A DNA stretch of 64,000 bases. Source: Eutypella sp. D-1 (lineage: Eukaryota; Ascomycota; Sordariomycetes; Xylariales; Diatrypaceae). A program made the position numbers and the translations under genes. The stretch spans positions 744,001-808,000 of the forward strand of contig JAJTTP010000018.1 of assembly GCA_023313575.1 (NCBI GenBank), written 5' to 3'. The notes beneath the pieces were generated by a model, which worked only from the letters and a program-made list of their open reading frames with translations, did no database searches and was not told where the DNA came from. This document shows, in pieces, positions 49,015 to 60,110 of the stretch. Positions within the stretch are counted from its first letter, which is position 1; the number at the start of each line of letters is the position of its first letter.

Positions 49015-49440
49015 CTAAATCCTTTTGACGGCGCGCTGGCAGAATTCATCATATCCTCCTTCCCCCAAGGTAGCCTTAGCATCAGCACAGGCCCCAGTAT
49101 TTGTTGCCACCTCGGTATCGTTTCGATAGCAATCGAGTATCTCGCCGCACTCGGATTTTTGAAGCACAGAGAGGTGGACGGCAACCTCGTAATATTTTCC
49201 GTCCGATGTTTGCCTTACGAGGTGCTTTCCGTTAGTCCTTGAGAAGGCCTTTTCGGCGAACTGCCATGGAGTATCCTGTACGGGAAAGTATCGAGGGACC
49301 CAGCCATCGTCACTCCGTCGTTTGTCGCGGAGGAAAGAGACCTGTTGACGAAATGTTAGTACGTCACGCCGGTAGCATGGTCGTCTCCTGCGGGAATACA
49401 GTACCTCTCGATCTTTAGCATCATGTGCTGTTAGAACCAT
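49015..49440 (-). CDS. Small cysteine-bearing protein with one candidate intron, unidentified
   Basis: Best candidate for a surviving gene. The minus strand is open from ATG at 49440 to TAG at 49015 (141 codons). It also contains a textbook fungal intron: donor GTACTG at 49404, branch site TACTAAC at 49355-49361, acceptor CAG at 49342-49344, 63 nt in all and in frame. Splicing gives 120 residues starting MVLTAHDAKDRE then VSFLRDKRRSDDG, with all four cysteines in the C-terminal half (residues about 77, 83, 97 and 113). A TATATAT lies about 95 bp upstream (49535-49541). There is no clear signal peptide, so secretion is not supported unless an upstream exon exists. GC content and CpA/TpG look normal. 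No family recognised. The plus-strand ORF 48976-49242 and minus-strand 48957-49184 are shadows. Confidence 0.45.
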   Translation of the reverse strand: MVLTAHDAKDREVLYSRRRRPCYRRDVLTFRQQVSFLRDKRRSDDGWVPRYFPVQDTPWQFAEKAFSRTNGKHLVRQTSDGKYYEVAVHLSVLQKSECGEILDCYRNDTEVATNTGACADAKATLGEGGYDEFCQRAVKRI

Positions 49441-49534
49441 GATAATGGGAACGAGGGATTGTAACAGATTTCAGACGGAACAAACTGAACTATGGTCCTC
49501 CGTTTAGCTTAGAGCATACGGAATGCAAAATGCA

Positions 49535-49541
49535 ATATATA
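49535..49541 (-). promoter_or_regulatory. TATA-like element upstream of the 49015-49440 ORF
   Basis: On the minus strand the sequence reads TTATATATTGC about 95 bp before the ATG at 49440, a plausible core promoter position. It is one of few such elements in the GC-richer island, but AT strings are common in this window, so support is modest. Confidence 0.3.
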
Positions 49542-49544
49542 ACT

Positions 49545-50290
49545 CCAGTTCAAGTAGCTCTTAAGAAGGCACATATTTTAAATCAAACAGGTAAAAGGGG
49601 CTAATAAATGCGGATCAGCTAAGCTACTCGGAAGTAGCGCAATAGTTTAAGGCACGATACTTGCTACGGCGAACCCGTCATCGAGGCTAACGGTATCCTC
49701 AAACCCAATTCTTACCAATCGACTGATAAAGTAATACTACGAGGAGGTCCTAGTAACTGGAAATTAGATGGGAGAAGTCGTTGTAAATAAGTCGTCACAG
49801 AATCTCGATATCCATTCCAGTGCCGTGAGGTTGAGGTATTGTATACGATTCAATAGAAATAGCGTTGTTTTTTTCAGGGGGATAAGGGAACGGGATAGCA
49901 TACTGGATTGGTCCATACTCTGAACTGTTTGATCAGAATAAAGTGCCACGGCACGGCGAAGCCGATATGAGATCTACGTGCCATTCGCCCTTGGGTATGA
50001 CTTAATTACGGGCATGAAAATAATGAAAAATGAAAAAAGCATTTTTCGGGACTGTCTAAAAGACAAGGTCGTTCAGAAACGTTGCTATCCTGTACTGGCT
50101 GCCATGCAAGAGAATCACCGCTCAAATATATGGCTTGTTTTAATAAGTAGTCTGCCTAGCTAGTTAAAAACTTATTCTCGGCCGCCGGTCAACTTAAACT
50201 CCGCCGCTTTCCAACATATCACCGACTTCTATTGATAAGATACTACTTTTACTAGCCGGAGGTAGCTGCAGCGCCTGCTCCAGGTTGATT
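49545..50290. other. GC-normal part of the island, two 61-codon ORFs, no supported gene
   Basis: ORFs 49764-49949 (minus) and 49978-50163 (plus) each encode 61 residues with no recognised motif. CpA/TpG are preserved. This may be intergenic or promoter DNA. Confidence 0.35.
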
Positions 50291-51000
50291 AATAAGGCAT
50301 TATTATTTGCTTTATTACCTTAAACGAAAAAACGAGCTTTTAAAATAAAGCATTTTATAACTGCAAACTTTACCAATTTCTAAAGCTAAGGAATAATAAA
50401 AGAAAACGTTATATAAACAAAAAGAAATAGCAGGAATTATCCCGTTAGCGTGGAATTTATAAAGTATTAAAAGTGGAACGTATAATTAAACGATTTAAAT
50501 TTATTTTAAAATAGTTAAATAAAGTAAAAAATGTAACGAAAAAACTTAAGCCGTTTTAACCCAGTTAACTGTAATATTAACGGCAATTAGCCGGGGTCGT
50601 AATTGTTATTTATAAAAAAAGGAATTATATTAAGGTAATTAAAAGCCGATAAATGGCATAGTTTATAACGTTTTATATAAGTAAGTCGGGAATTAAAAGA
50701 ATTTGGCTTAAAAAGAAATAAAATAAGCTAGGTAATAATATTATATAAAAAATGTATTTAATTTTAAAACTGGAGCTAAAAATATTTAGCATATATAATC
50801 ATTTCCGGGGGTTAATTAAATTATATAAAAAGAATATAGATTTATTTCGTTAAACTGATTCGATAATATCGTTATAAAATTAGCCGTGGAAAAAATAATC
50901 GGATAATTTATTATAAAAAAATATCGGTTAACAACGGTAAAAATATAAGATATAACCTTATATAAAAGCTATAAAAGCTAAAGAATTTAATAAAATCGAC
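50291..51000 (+). other. AT-rich block inside the island
   Basis: RIP-like sequence within the otherwise GC-normal island. At 50425-50490 the plus strand reads KEIAGIIPLAWNL*SIKSGT, weakly reminiscent of the helix-turn-helix of Tc1/mariner or IS630-type transposases. No DDE motif could be placed, so the class is left open. Confidence 0.3.
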
Positions 51001-51365
51001 CGAAAAGGCTTTCGTTAACGTGTTACCTTTGCCATTACCGTAATACGGTTAAAAGGGCACCGGTAAACGTAATGGCAAAGGTATTAATAAGAATGGAAAT
51101 AGATTGCTTATTATATAGGTACGCCATCTTATGCACCCATAATATGATAGAGGAATCGGAAAGCCGGATCGGAACAGCAAGAGGTAGTGTAACGTAGATG
51201 GAGTGACAGTCCAAGCTGAATGTTCTGGAAAGAGATGCACTTTTAGGTAAGATTGGAAGGGCCCAGCTCGGGCATATATAGACGAATACTCGGCATCCAG
51301 ACTCCGACACGGCCGATCTGCAAATATGGAATGGTGACCTTGATATTTACTTATTCCGTACGAAA

Positions 51366-51720
51366 CTATGCAGCTTTAGCGTCAGGTACAAGAGCCACTG
51401 GGTTAAGGATTCCGAGCTCATAGCTGGTTATACTGCATGGGAACCTATCGAGGTTGGTCTTGGCTATGGAGAACACCTCCCGATCTGTGCCATGGTGCCA
51501 TTTTGTCAATGTGCCTTCCCTTGGTGCGGATATGGGAAGGCGTCTGCGGGATATCCTAGTCAAATCAACACCGCCCATCAATGTAATATGGTACGTATGC
51601 TCGTACATATGTAGTTTAATCCATATTGGGTGGTCCTTTAAAGGACCTCCTGATTTGGACGACCATCGTAGCGAAGGGGTTGGATGATTAGTATAAGATA
51701 AGAGCTCCGCATGAGGAAAT
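51366..51720 (-). CDS. Open frame in GC-normal DNA, likely 3' exon of an unidentified gene
   Basis: The minus-strand frame is open from about 51800 to the stop just before 51366. The last 81 codons follow an ATG at 51608. The protein reads GGPLKDHPIWIKLHMYEHTY, then ISRRRLPISAPREGTLTKW and TNLDRFPCSITSYELGIL, ending VALVPDAKAA. Upstream, at about 51645-51695, a TACTAAT branch-like site is followed by AAATCAG, a possible 3' splice site. The true start may therefore lie in an earlier exon that I cannot place. An antisense plus-strand frame (51454-51687) also exists, but its composition looks less natural. No family recognised. The minus-strand frames at 51035-51310 downstream are not supported. 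Confidence 0.35.
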
Positions 51721-51806
51721 GGCCAAATGTAACCTAAATTAATTGCTTTTTCTTTTTTTTTATTTAATGTTTGTATTTTTAGTAATTTTTTAATAAATTG
51801 CGTAAA

Positions 51807-52310
51807 CTGTTATTAACGCTTTTATTAGTTTATTAATTCGTTTTACTCGGATTAAAATAAACTTTTAGCACTTTTTTTAATAAGCGGTTAATTAAATTTT
51901 AAAAAGTTAAAAATATAAATAATTAATATTATATTTATTAATAATATTACGTTATTAAAAGTTAATTTTATTAAGTTTAAAGCTTTATAAATTTATTTAT
52001 TTTAAATTTATTATTAATAATTTTTATAAATAATTAAATAAAAGCAAATTCCCCGATTTTTAAGCGATTATTATTATAATGGTTTATTTTATATTATAAA
52101 TATCGATAATTAACGTTAAAAATAACCTAACCGATTTTATTAAAATTATTATAAATATAAAAGCATATTATAATAATTAGGATAAAATTATAAATACGTT
52201 TTAAAGTTATTACATAAAGAAAAAATGCATGGACGCGGCAATTAAAGCAATAATTAATAATAGTAATAATGGAGTAACTATTTAAAGGCGTATAAGTAAT
52301 ATTCGTATTC
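51807..52310 (-). repeat. Right arm of the inverted repeat around the 48.3-51.8 kb island
   Basis: Reverse-complement partner of 47790-48268 (see there). The arm begins near CTGTTATTAACG and fades past the GACGCGGCAAT motif at about 52230-52310. Confidence 0.85.
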
Positions 52311-52587
52311 CAGGCTATATTCTTTTTGTTTTATAATACCATAATCGATAGCATGTTTTAATTTTTATATATATTAATCGATTATTATCTTATAACTACT
52401 GATAAAAATGGCTGTTATTATCTATTCTTATCGTACGATTTGCCCTTAATTTTGCTAAATAACAGTACTATCTTACGTTTACCGCTAATGGTGTTATAAA
52501 ATGGGGTGGCTATCCCGGCTTAAAATATTATATTTTTTAATACGTTTATTTATTTAATAATAAACGGTTATAATTTTAAAGTCCTTA

Positions 52588-52618
52588 AGAAAAAAAAAAA
52601 AAAGGAAAAAAAAAAAAT
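52588..52618 (+). repeat. Purine tract (A14-GG-A12 type)
   Basis: An almost pure A tract interrupted by GG, ending AAATCTC, directly next to the 3' end of the FHA relic (on its strand it is a T tract just after the stop). Confidence 0.9.
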
Positions 52619-52621
52619 CTC

Positions 52622-52966
52622 TTAACCCCGCATAGGCCTAATTAATATACCCGTCCTTACGTAATTAATAAAGATCGCTGTTAAGGTTCTGGTCCATAAT
52701 GTCCCTCCGTATAACACCCAGTCTTTAATTATAAAACATCGAATATCGTTAAAAATTAAGCTAAAATGATACCAGCTAACCCTTTTATTAAAGATTATTA
52801 CGTTACATTTTAAGTCCGATTTAAAAATTACGCCATACCTAATTTTAAGGATGTCATTAAATTTTACTTCGATATATGGTTTATAATAATAACCTGGCTC
52901 GTTACCTTCCGGGGGTTCCGTTATTAACCGTTTATTATAAATAACCTTCCTTTTTTTAAAAAGCAT
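52622..52966 (-). pseudogene. FHA-domain protein relic, probably N-terminal piece of a fungal FHA protein kinase
   Basis: An intact 114-codon minus-strand frame encoding a forkhead-associated domain, a phosphothreonine-binding beta sandwich. The core reads KIRYGVIFKSDLKCNVIIF, then NKRVSWYHFSLIFNDIRCF and IIKDW. This fits the family pattern Y-G-x-x-F-G-S-D-x-x-C-D-V-V-x-P-N-x-x-V-S-x-x-H-F-x-L-x-F-D-D. G-to-K, D-to-N, P-to-F and D-to-N changes at conserved places are mostly RIP-type. The conserved Ser of VS and His of HF are kept, but the later DxGSxxGT part is garbled. In fungi this form of FHA is usually N-terminal to a Ser/Thr kinase. No kinase follows here, because the inverted-repeat arm begins 310 bp downstream. 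Non-functional in my view. Confidence 0.72.
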
Positions 52967-53504
52967 ATAATATAAGCTTTTTTTAAATGCTTATAAAATA
53001 TCCTTATATAAGTCGTATAAATATATATATATAATAAGATCCGGATATGCTATAACGACCTAAATTATTTAAACAATAATGGGATAAATTGCATATTTAA
53101 AAAGGTGGATTGCATATTAATAAGATGGCTTATATAGGCTCGGGGGTTAGAGGTAAACGGGCTGAAAAAGTATAACGTTATCCGATAAAACCTTTTAAAA
53201 TTATTTACAGTTACGTTTATTAACTTAAAACATCTGGGGTAATTATATAAATATCTTATATAATGGGATATTATAATGTTAAACTTAACAAATATAACAT
53301 TTTTTGCCTATTTATTCCTACCCTTATAAATAATAACTTTAACTTGCTTTATTAATTACTTTAATAGGTTAAATAAACTTTTATCCCTTATATTAAAATT
53401 TTAATAAACGTTAGGGTATACAGGCGCCTACCGGTAATAATAAGTATTTATTTTATTTTATATATACCCTTTACCTAAAATGCTGCTTAAGCTTTTTGCC
53501 GCAA
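52967..53504. other. AT-rich DNA, no identifiable gene
   Basis: Degenerate sequence upstream of the FHA relic; nothing recognised. Confidence 0.45.
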
Positions 53505-53618
53505 TGATCCGGGTTAGGGGCCATTTTTGCTGTTGCTGCTGTTATTACTGATATTAATGCTATACTTATTATTTCTATTGCTTCTGCTACTGCTCCTGCT
53601 AATAGCCTGGTAAGGCCC

Positions 53619-53634
53619 GGGGGGGGGGGGGGGG
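53619..53634 (+). repeat. Poly-G tract (16 G) in R2 copy B
   Basis: Sixteen G residues. The equivalent place in copy A (about 24131-24144, opposite orientation) has C7-G-C6, so the tract length and purity differ between copies. Confidence 0.95.
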
Positions 53635-53669
53635 ATAGGGAGTACGATAATTATAATGATTTTATAAGG

Positions 53670-53789
53670 ATAGGCTATAACGGATAAGATCAATACCATC
53701 AAGCCATCTATGCCATCAATCCCATCCATCATATCCCATCTATTTTATCCATCCCACCTATCCATCGCAACCTATCCGTTACAGCCTAT
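53670..53789. repeat. Fold-back of R2 copy B, 86-nt loop
   Basis: The left arm 53670-53686 (ATAGGCTATAACGGATA) pairs with 53773-53789 (TATCCGTTACAGCCTAT) with one mismatch of the RIP type. The loop is rich in ATCCCATCCATC-like repeats and is longer than and different from the loop in copy A. Confidence 0.9.
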
Positions 53790-54824
53790 TACAGCCTATC
53801 TTATTAATCCTATCTATTTTATAAATAAAATTTATTTAATTTAACCTATTAATATAATCTATCTAATTTATCCTATATAATAAAACGGATTAAATAAATA
53901 GGATAAATAAAATTAATTTTATCCAGCCTTAATCGTTACTCCCGTTATTTTTATTACTCTTATTATTTTTTTATAATCAGCCTTTTTATAACGGTATTTA
54001 TAACTTAATACTTATAAAATATATGTTTTATTAATTAATTATTATATCGAAAACTTTATATTTTTAGGTTTAATTTAATCTTATCCGTTCCGATCTTAAT
54101 TTTTAAATTTTTATCGATAATATTTTTAACTTTAAACGGGTTATAACCTTTTTTTTACTTTAAATTTAACGGTTAAATCTTATTAATTTTATAAAATTAA
54201 TCTGTTTATATATTATCGAAAAAAATTAATTATTAATAATTAAAAAATAGTATAAAATATTACTTTACGATTTATTTAATATAAAATAATTTAAAAAAAC
54301 TTATAAAAAAAATAAAAAAATGTACGAAATATTACCGTTTAATCTAATATTTTTATAACTATTAATTATTATTTACGATTTATATATTAATTTATTAATT
54401 TTCGAGATAAACGACGTTAACGCCTTTTTTTTAAAAAATATCGGCTACTTTTCGGAATAATAATTAAAGCTCGAAATAATTATAATAATCGTTATAGCTA
54501 TAAGTAATACATTTAACATTTATTTAAAATAACCTTATTTTAGCCGTTTAATCGTATTATTTTTATTTTAAAAACTAACGCGTATAAGATTTATTATGGG
54601 TGGTAAAGTTATAAAAAGTATCTGGCCATATAAACCTGCCGCTTAATGCATATTTTTCTAATATATAACAACGTTTTAAAAAGGCTGAACAAATAATGTT
54701 ATAAGCTTTGGCACTCCGTTAGTTTACCTCCACCAGCCATTTGCTTTGCATTTATTTTTTTAGCCTTTTCGTAAACTAAGAATAACTTATTTAACGCTGT
54801 TATTACTTTTTAACCCTTTTAATT

Positions 54825-55147
54825 ACATTTATAAATTCCGATAATCTTTATCGTTTTATAAAACGTGAATCTTATAACAGCTCCGTTAAGTTTTTACATG
54901 TTAAAATTAAGCAAACGCTATGCTTTTATTAATTTAATACGCTTAATATATTTTTTATGGCCTGTTTATTAATTAATAATTCCCGTATAATGGTGGCAGA
55001 TATAAATAAGGATAAAGGATTAAAGAAGTAAGGGATAAAGAAAGGGAATTACTGTTACTGTAATAATATAGCTATAAGTAACATAAAGGTTAAGGCGTTA
55101 AGGGTGCGTTCGGGGCGAAGATTATTATTTACTTTATAACCGCGGGA
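54825..55147 (+). repeat. Direct repeat DR, copy 1 (possible LTR remnant)
   Basis: Aligned with 59495-60110 in the same orientation. Shared strings include TTTATAAATTCCGATAATC, TTATTAATTAATAATTCC, ATAAATAAGGATAAA, TTACTGTAATAAT and TTCGGGGCGAAGATT. Both copies end at CCGCGGG. About 4.35 kb separate the copies, which is compatible with a decayed LTR element, but I see no TG/CA ends, target duplication or pol. Confidence 0.7.
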
Positions 55148-58100
55148 AGCTTAATATATTATATCTTTTATTTTATAACATAACTTTAATTTAAAATATA
55201 TTATTAAAGATGTTAAATACTTAGAGATACCTTGTATATTCGTACCTTTTAGCTTCGTTATTTATTATAAAACCAGTTGGTTAAATTTAAAATAAACCGG
55301 ACGGTTTTATAAGGCCTTACCCGATATTAGTTTATAACTTTAATACGTTTTATATTTATTTTAACGGCTTTTATATAATTACGATATATTAAAAGTTAAG
55401 TAATATTATTATGGTATAAATGGTATGGCGTATTAAAATCGTTAGGTTTTTTCTTAAGTTCTTTAAGGATTAATCTTTTAACGTTAAAAAGGTTTTACGA
55501 AAATAAGAAATATATATTAATAAACCCGGTAAATAATCAGATTAAAGGCGAAATCGTTTTAAATAAAAATCCTTTAAGTAGTTAATTAAGGGCTTAGCAT
55601 TAAAAGAAATTCCTGCCCTTAATCAAGGCATAAATGGCGCGTTACTAACTCCGGATAAAGTGTATAAAATAATTAAAAATGTTAACATGGTAATAACGTA
55701 ATACGGTAACATAATAAGCTAACGCATACGCATAAACATCCGAGAATCCGTACCATTTATAAAAAGTTGGTTAAAAGCTTTGGTTAAATCGTATTAAATG
55801 GGCATAACGGATCTGTATTAAGTTTTATATCGGTCGGGTAAAGGTTATTATGTTATGTAATAAGGTATATATATTTAGCATTGGTATTTCGTTACGTATA
55901 CGGATAAGGCGTTTATAAGCCGTTTTATATATCGGAGATGCGTATAAATGGATAGGTCCTGCTATAATGTTAAAAAATAATTAATAATCCGTTTATTAAA
56001 AAAATAGGTTATAACTTATATCTGATTTAAATAACTTTATATTTTTAAAAAAAGCAGTTATAATATATTAATTTTTTTATTCATTTTAAAAAAGGATTTT
56101 TCTTATACGTTCAGGTGGTTACTGCTTATTTACCGTAACCCGGAATTTAAAACCTTTTAACGTGATCCGCCAAGACGTAATAAGCACTTTATATAGCATT
56201 ATATAGCTATTAAATAAAATAATCCGATTATAACATCATAAAGGGGGGGGGGGTAATAAACGTAACGGGTTATCGCCATATATACCGTATTAACGTAGGA
56301 AAGGTATTAAAAAATAAACTTTAAGTAAAAAGCGGCAAGTAGATCGAAAAGCATATATAAGGCATACGGGATGTAAGTATTAAAATTAGCCCGATATTGG
56401 TATTACCTGGAGGTAGGTTAATTTCGTTATTAAGGTCCAGATTTATAAGCGGTTTGTTTTAAATAGCTATTGAAAGCTTTTAACTTTTTCGATTATATAT
56501 AATTGCTATATAATAATATAGCATTAAATAATTTTACGTAAAAAATAAAAATCCTTCACCTATATAACCGACGGCTACTTATCCTTATTATAATTTCGTT
56601 ATATAACCAGCCATATTTAATGTTTAAACATAAATATTATATAACTAATAATTTAACTTATTAATAAAAGAAATTTATGCATTTATATATATACCCGTTT
56701 TTTATTAACGTAATAAAAAATTATACGATCGTGCTAGCATTTAAGTTAACGTATATTGCTTATAAGTCGAAAAAAACCAAGTAATAATATAAATAACGAT
56801 TAAGCGATAACGTTATAAAGTAACCTGTTTATTAAGGCTATACGTATAATATATTATCGTCCCGGTAAAGTTATGGTTATTCCTTTTATAACCAAAATAT
56901 CTTAATTAACGCATATTTCTCTTTCGTAAAGTATATTATAATATATTAACCGGGATGAAATCCGCTTAGTAAAATACGGATAACGTTTACACCTTATTTA
57001 TGCGGTTACATATAATAAACCGGCTTAATATCGTCCATAGCTATAAAGGGTAATTAATTAATTAAAATAAAAAATTAAAGCTAATATATTAAGGCCGTTA
57101 TATATATATATATATATCGTTTTCCACCATTTAAAATAGTTATATTTTAAAGTTAACTAAATCATATCCTTTATTTAATATAATTTAGATCTAAATTAAA
57201 CCAAGTTTATACTTGGAAAGCCTTTTTTTACGTAAACTATTATATTACTTTTTTAAACCAAGTACCGAACCTTATTATCATAATTAGGTTTTACCTAACG
57301 TAAATCTATATATATTATTAAGCTTCGTTTTTATATTATTACTAATAATAATGTTAAACCGAAAATAAGTAATAAAAATGATCCGGAATTAACTTAATAA
57401 ATTTAATAATATTAAGTAAAAAAGTATTAAGATTATGCGTATTATAAAAAAACAGTTACGGTTTTTAAATAAGTTTACTGAGGCAGAAAAAGATATGCTC
57501 CGGAAATACCTGCATTTAAATAACAGTTAAATACTTTATATATTAACGGATAAACGGAAAGTAAAAAATGGCTTAAAGATTTTTTTAATAACCGTTTTTA
57601 TTTATATAATTATTATATATTTAATAGGTTTAATTAAAAAAGTTATAATAAAGGTTATTACGATAAGCTTAAACGTTTACGTAATTTAAGCGGTTATATA
57701 TAAAGGCCAGAAATAAGGTGCTTAAAATTAGGCAAATCTATTATATAAAATAGGTATTAATTCCGACTTAAATAAAATATATGTTATTACATATTAAATA
57801 AAACCTAATGCATGTTATATACCATTATAAATTTAATTAAATTCGAAATAAACTTTAATACGTATATTATAAAGCTTAAGATAAAAGAACGTAATAACTG
57901 TAATAATATAGCTATTTTATAATCTGTATTAATATAATAAATAATTATAAGTTATAAATATTAAATTTATTATTAGGCTATTTTTATGGCAATAATGGAT
58001 CAACTCGACTGTTTATAAATTAAGTACAGGTTTATCCGTTTTAAAAGATATAGCTTTGCTTTATACTGGCCATGGCCGAGAATGGCTTACTTAACGCTAT

Positions 58101-59494
58101 ACCTTAGTTTTTTAACTTTTAACATTCCCATTTTTAACCGTTTTAACTGTAAATTAACAAGGATTAAGGATTATTCGGCATCACCTTTATATAATACATC
58201 TTCCCGGTTATATTTTCCAGTAATAATATAATTATATTTAACCCTGTTAATTTTTATAACCCGATTTTAACTTTTAAATAATATATTTTCCGGGGTTTTT
58301 ATTTAAGCTTTAAGCTATTTTATTAAATTATTTATTATTTAAATATCTTTTTTATTAAACTTTTTAAAAAAGTATAACGTTTTAATCTTTTATATATCTG
58401 TAAAAGAATTAAATTTAATTTTAAAAACGTATAACGTTTTACCGGTTTTACTTTTTATTGTTATTTTAATTTAGATAAAAACATCCTCGATTATTATCCC
58501 GTAATAAATAACGATAGTTTTCGAATAAAAACAGTCGATTAAAAAAGTAAATACGTTTACGGTTATCTTTTTTTTATTTCGGACCATTTAAAACAGAAAT
58601 TCAGTTTTTTCGTAACAGTTACGTAATTTAGGAATTTTTTTATTAATTGCGATTACGATATCCGCGGATTTAAATCCGGTTTTAACGTATATAGCTTATA
58701 CCTGGATATAGGTTTTTTGCTTAATAAGATGGCACCTCCGGTGTTACCAGTTGGGTGGAATAGCGACTGCCAGGTCGGATTTGGACACTTTTAAAAAAAG
58801 AACGGGGAGAAACATAAAAGGTTTTTCGAAATAATGCTTAATAACTTTACCCGTTATCTTTAATTTTATAAAGCTTTCGAATAAAATATAACTTATAAAA
58901 GTAATAATTATAAAGTAATTAAGTTATAATATTATATTCTTTTTATTAATAACTTTCCTTATTACCGTACGTAACCTTAATATATATATACGTTTAACTG
59001 CCCCCGTTAACGTTATACCTTTTTTTATTCCTTTATACTCGGCTTGCTTTATACTTATATCCATTTATTAAGGCAGCACCGAAATATAAAGTAAGCGAAT
59101 AAAGCTTAAAATATAATATAATATATTATATTTTTATTAACGATTATCTCGATATCGCCCGGAACCTTATATCCTTATTTTTTTTATTATGTCTCTTAAA
59201 ATATAATTTCTATAACGTTTATAACCGTATTTTAAAAGGTTAAAAAAGCGGCCGCGATAAAAGCTTATTTTTTTTTTTCGATTAACAAGTTCTCGAGTTA
59301 ATAGTGTTTTTTTATTTACAGTGATATTATGCCTTATTAAAACCATGTTATTAAAATTAAATAAAGAGACGTACGTATTTTTATTTTATAACGATATAAG
59401 AAAATAAATATAATAAGCGCTTTTGTTATTTAAATATTTTTTAAAAAAAAAAGATATATGTTAAAATGTAATCGATAAAAGTAATAAATGCGTA
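55148..59494. other. AT-rich DNA between the direct repeats
   Basis: No gene recognised. It contains a G10 run near 56246-56255, an AT run at 57099-57117, and a GC-richer patch at about 58725-58790. If DR1 and DR2 are LTRs this would be the interior of the element, but no RT or integrase motif was found. Confidence 0.4.
57099..57117 (+). repeat. (TA)n microsatellite
   Basis: About nine TA units. Confidence 0.9.
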
Positions 59495-60110
59495 TTTATA
59501 AATTCCGATAATCGTACGTTTTTATAAAATCAAAGCGTGGATTTTTAAAAAAAAGCTTTTATAAAAAAGTTATAATTATAGTTTTTTATTTTTATAACGG
59601 CCTTTTTATATCTTTATAAGATAAAATTAAGTAAACGAAAGTATATATAATAAGATTTAACTATTTTTAAAGCAAACGGGGTTGCATTTCAGTTTTATAT
59701 AAAACATTATTAGGCCGGGTTAAGCATTAGCACCATTTGTTATATTATGTGCTTATTAGTTTAATACGTTTAGCATATTTTTTGTAGCCTGGTTATTAAT
59801 TAATAATTCCTGCACGATGGTGATAAACATATTATAAATAAGGATAAAAGATTAAAAAGGCTGGGGAAAAGGAAAGGGAAACTTATTTTCGTAACGGGGG
59901 GCAAAGTATAAGGGAGATATTAATATTAAACTGATTATTTAGGCGTGGTTATTTTTTATTAAGGTCTTTTATGGTTATAAGCGAATTTATATCCTAATAT
60001 TTACCGTTACTGTAATAATGCAGTTATAAATAACATAGGCGTTAAAGGCGTTCGGTATATGTTCGGGGCGAAGATTAAATATTTATCGTTTACTTTATAG
60101 CCGCGGGTAA
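59495..60110 (+). repeat. Direct repeat DR, copy 2
   Basis: Partner of 54825-55147. It is about 290 bp longer because of two internal segments (about 59560-59730 and 59890-60005) that are missing from copy 1. It ends TAGCCGCGGG at 60108. Confidence 0.7.

Larger units (their letters stand above)
53505..54650 (-). repeat. Dispersed repeat R2, copy B
   Basis: Reverse-complement match to 16315-16722 plus 23525-24246, here uninterrupted, so it shows the empty site of the chromovirus near 54292. Features from left: CCGGGTTAGGGGCC near 53508, a degenerate trinucleotide region (53523-53610), a G16 tract (53619-53634), the fold-back (53670-53789), then AT-rich DNA with TAAATAAAATT-like strings. The ORF 53514-53732 is a translation of this repeat (Ser/Asn run and Pro run) and is not a gene. 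Confidence 0.87.

Noticed and set aside
48976..49242. 88-codon plus-strand ORF
   Set aside because: Antisense shadow of the minus-strand ORF 49015-49440, which has the intron signals and upstream TATA.
50380..50500. Possible Tc1/mariner helix-turn-helix
   Set aside because: Only a vague pattern; no DDE/DD34D catalytic triad or terminal repeats with TA duplication were found.
51035..51310. 91-codon minus-strand ORF starting MSESGCRVFVYI
   Set aside because: Its N-terminal part overlaps a TATATA string and its 3' part enters AT-rich DNA. Composition looks non-coding and no splice signals link it to 51366-51720.
53514..53732. 72-codon ORF with Pro run and Ser/Asn run
   Set aside because: It is made of the G16 tract and a degenerate trinucleotide region of R2 copy B; the frame is not conserved with copy A.
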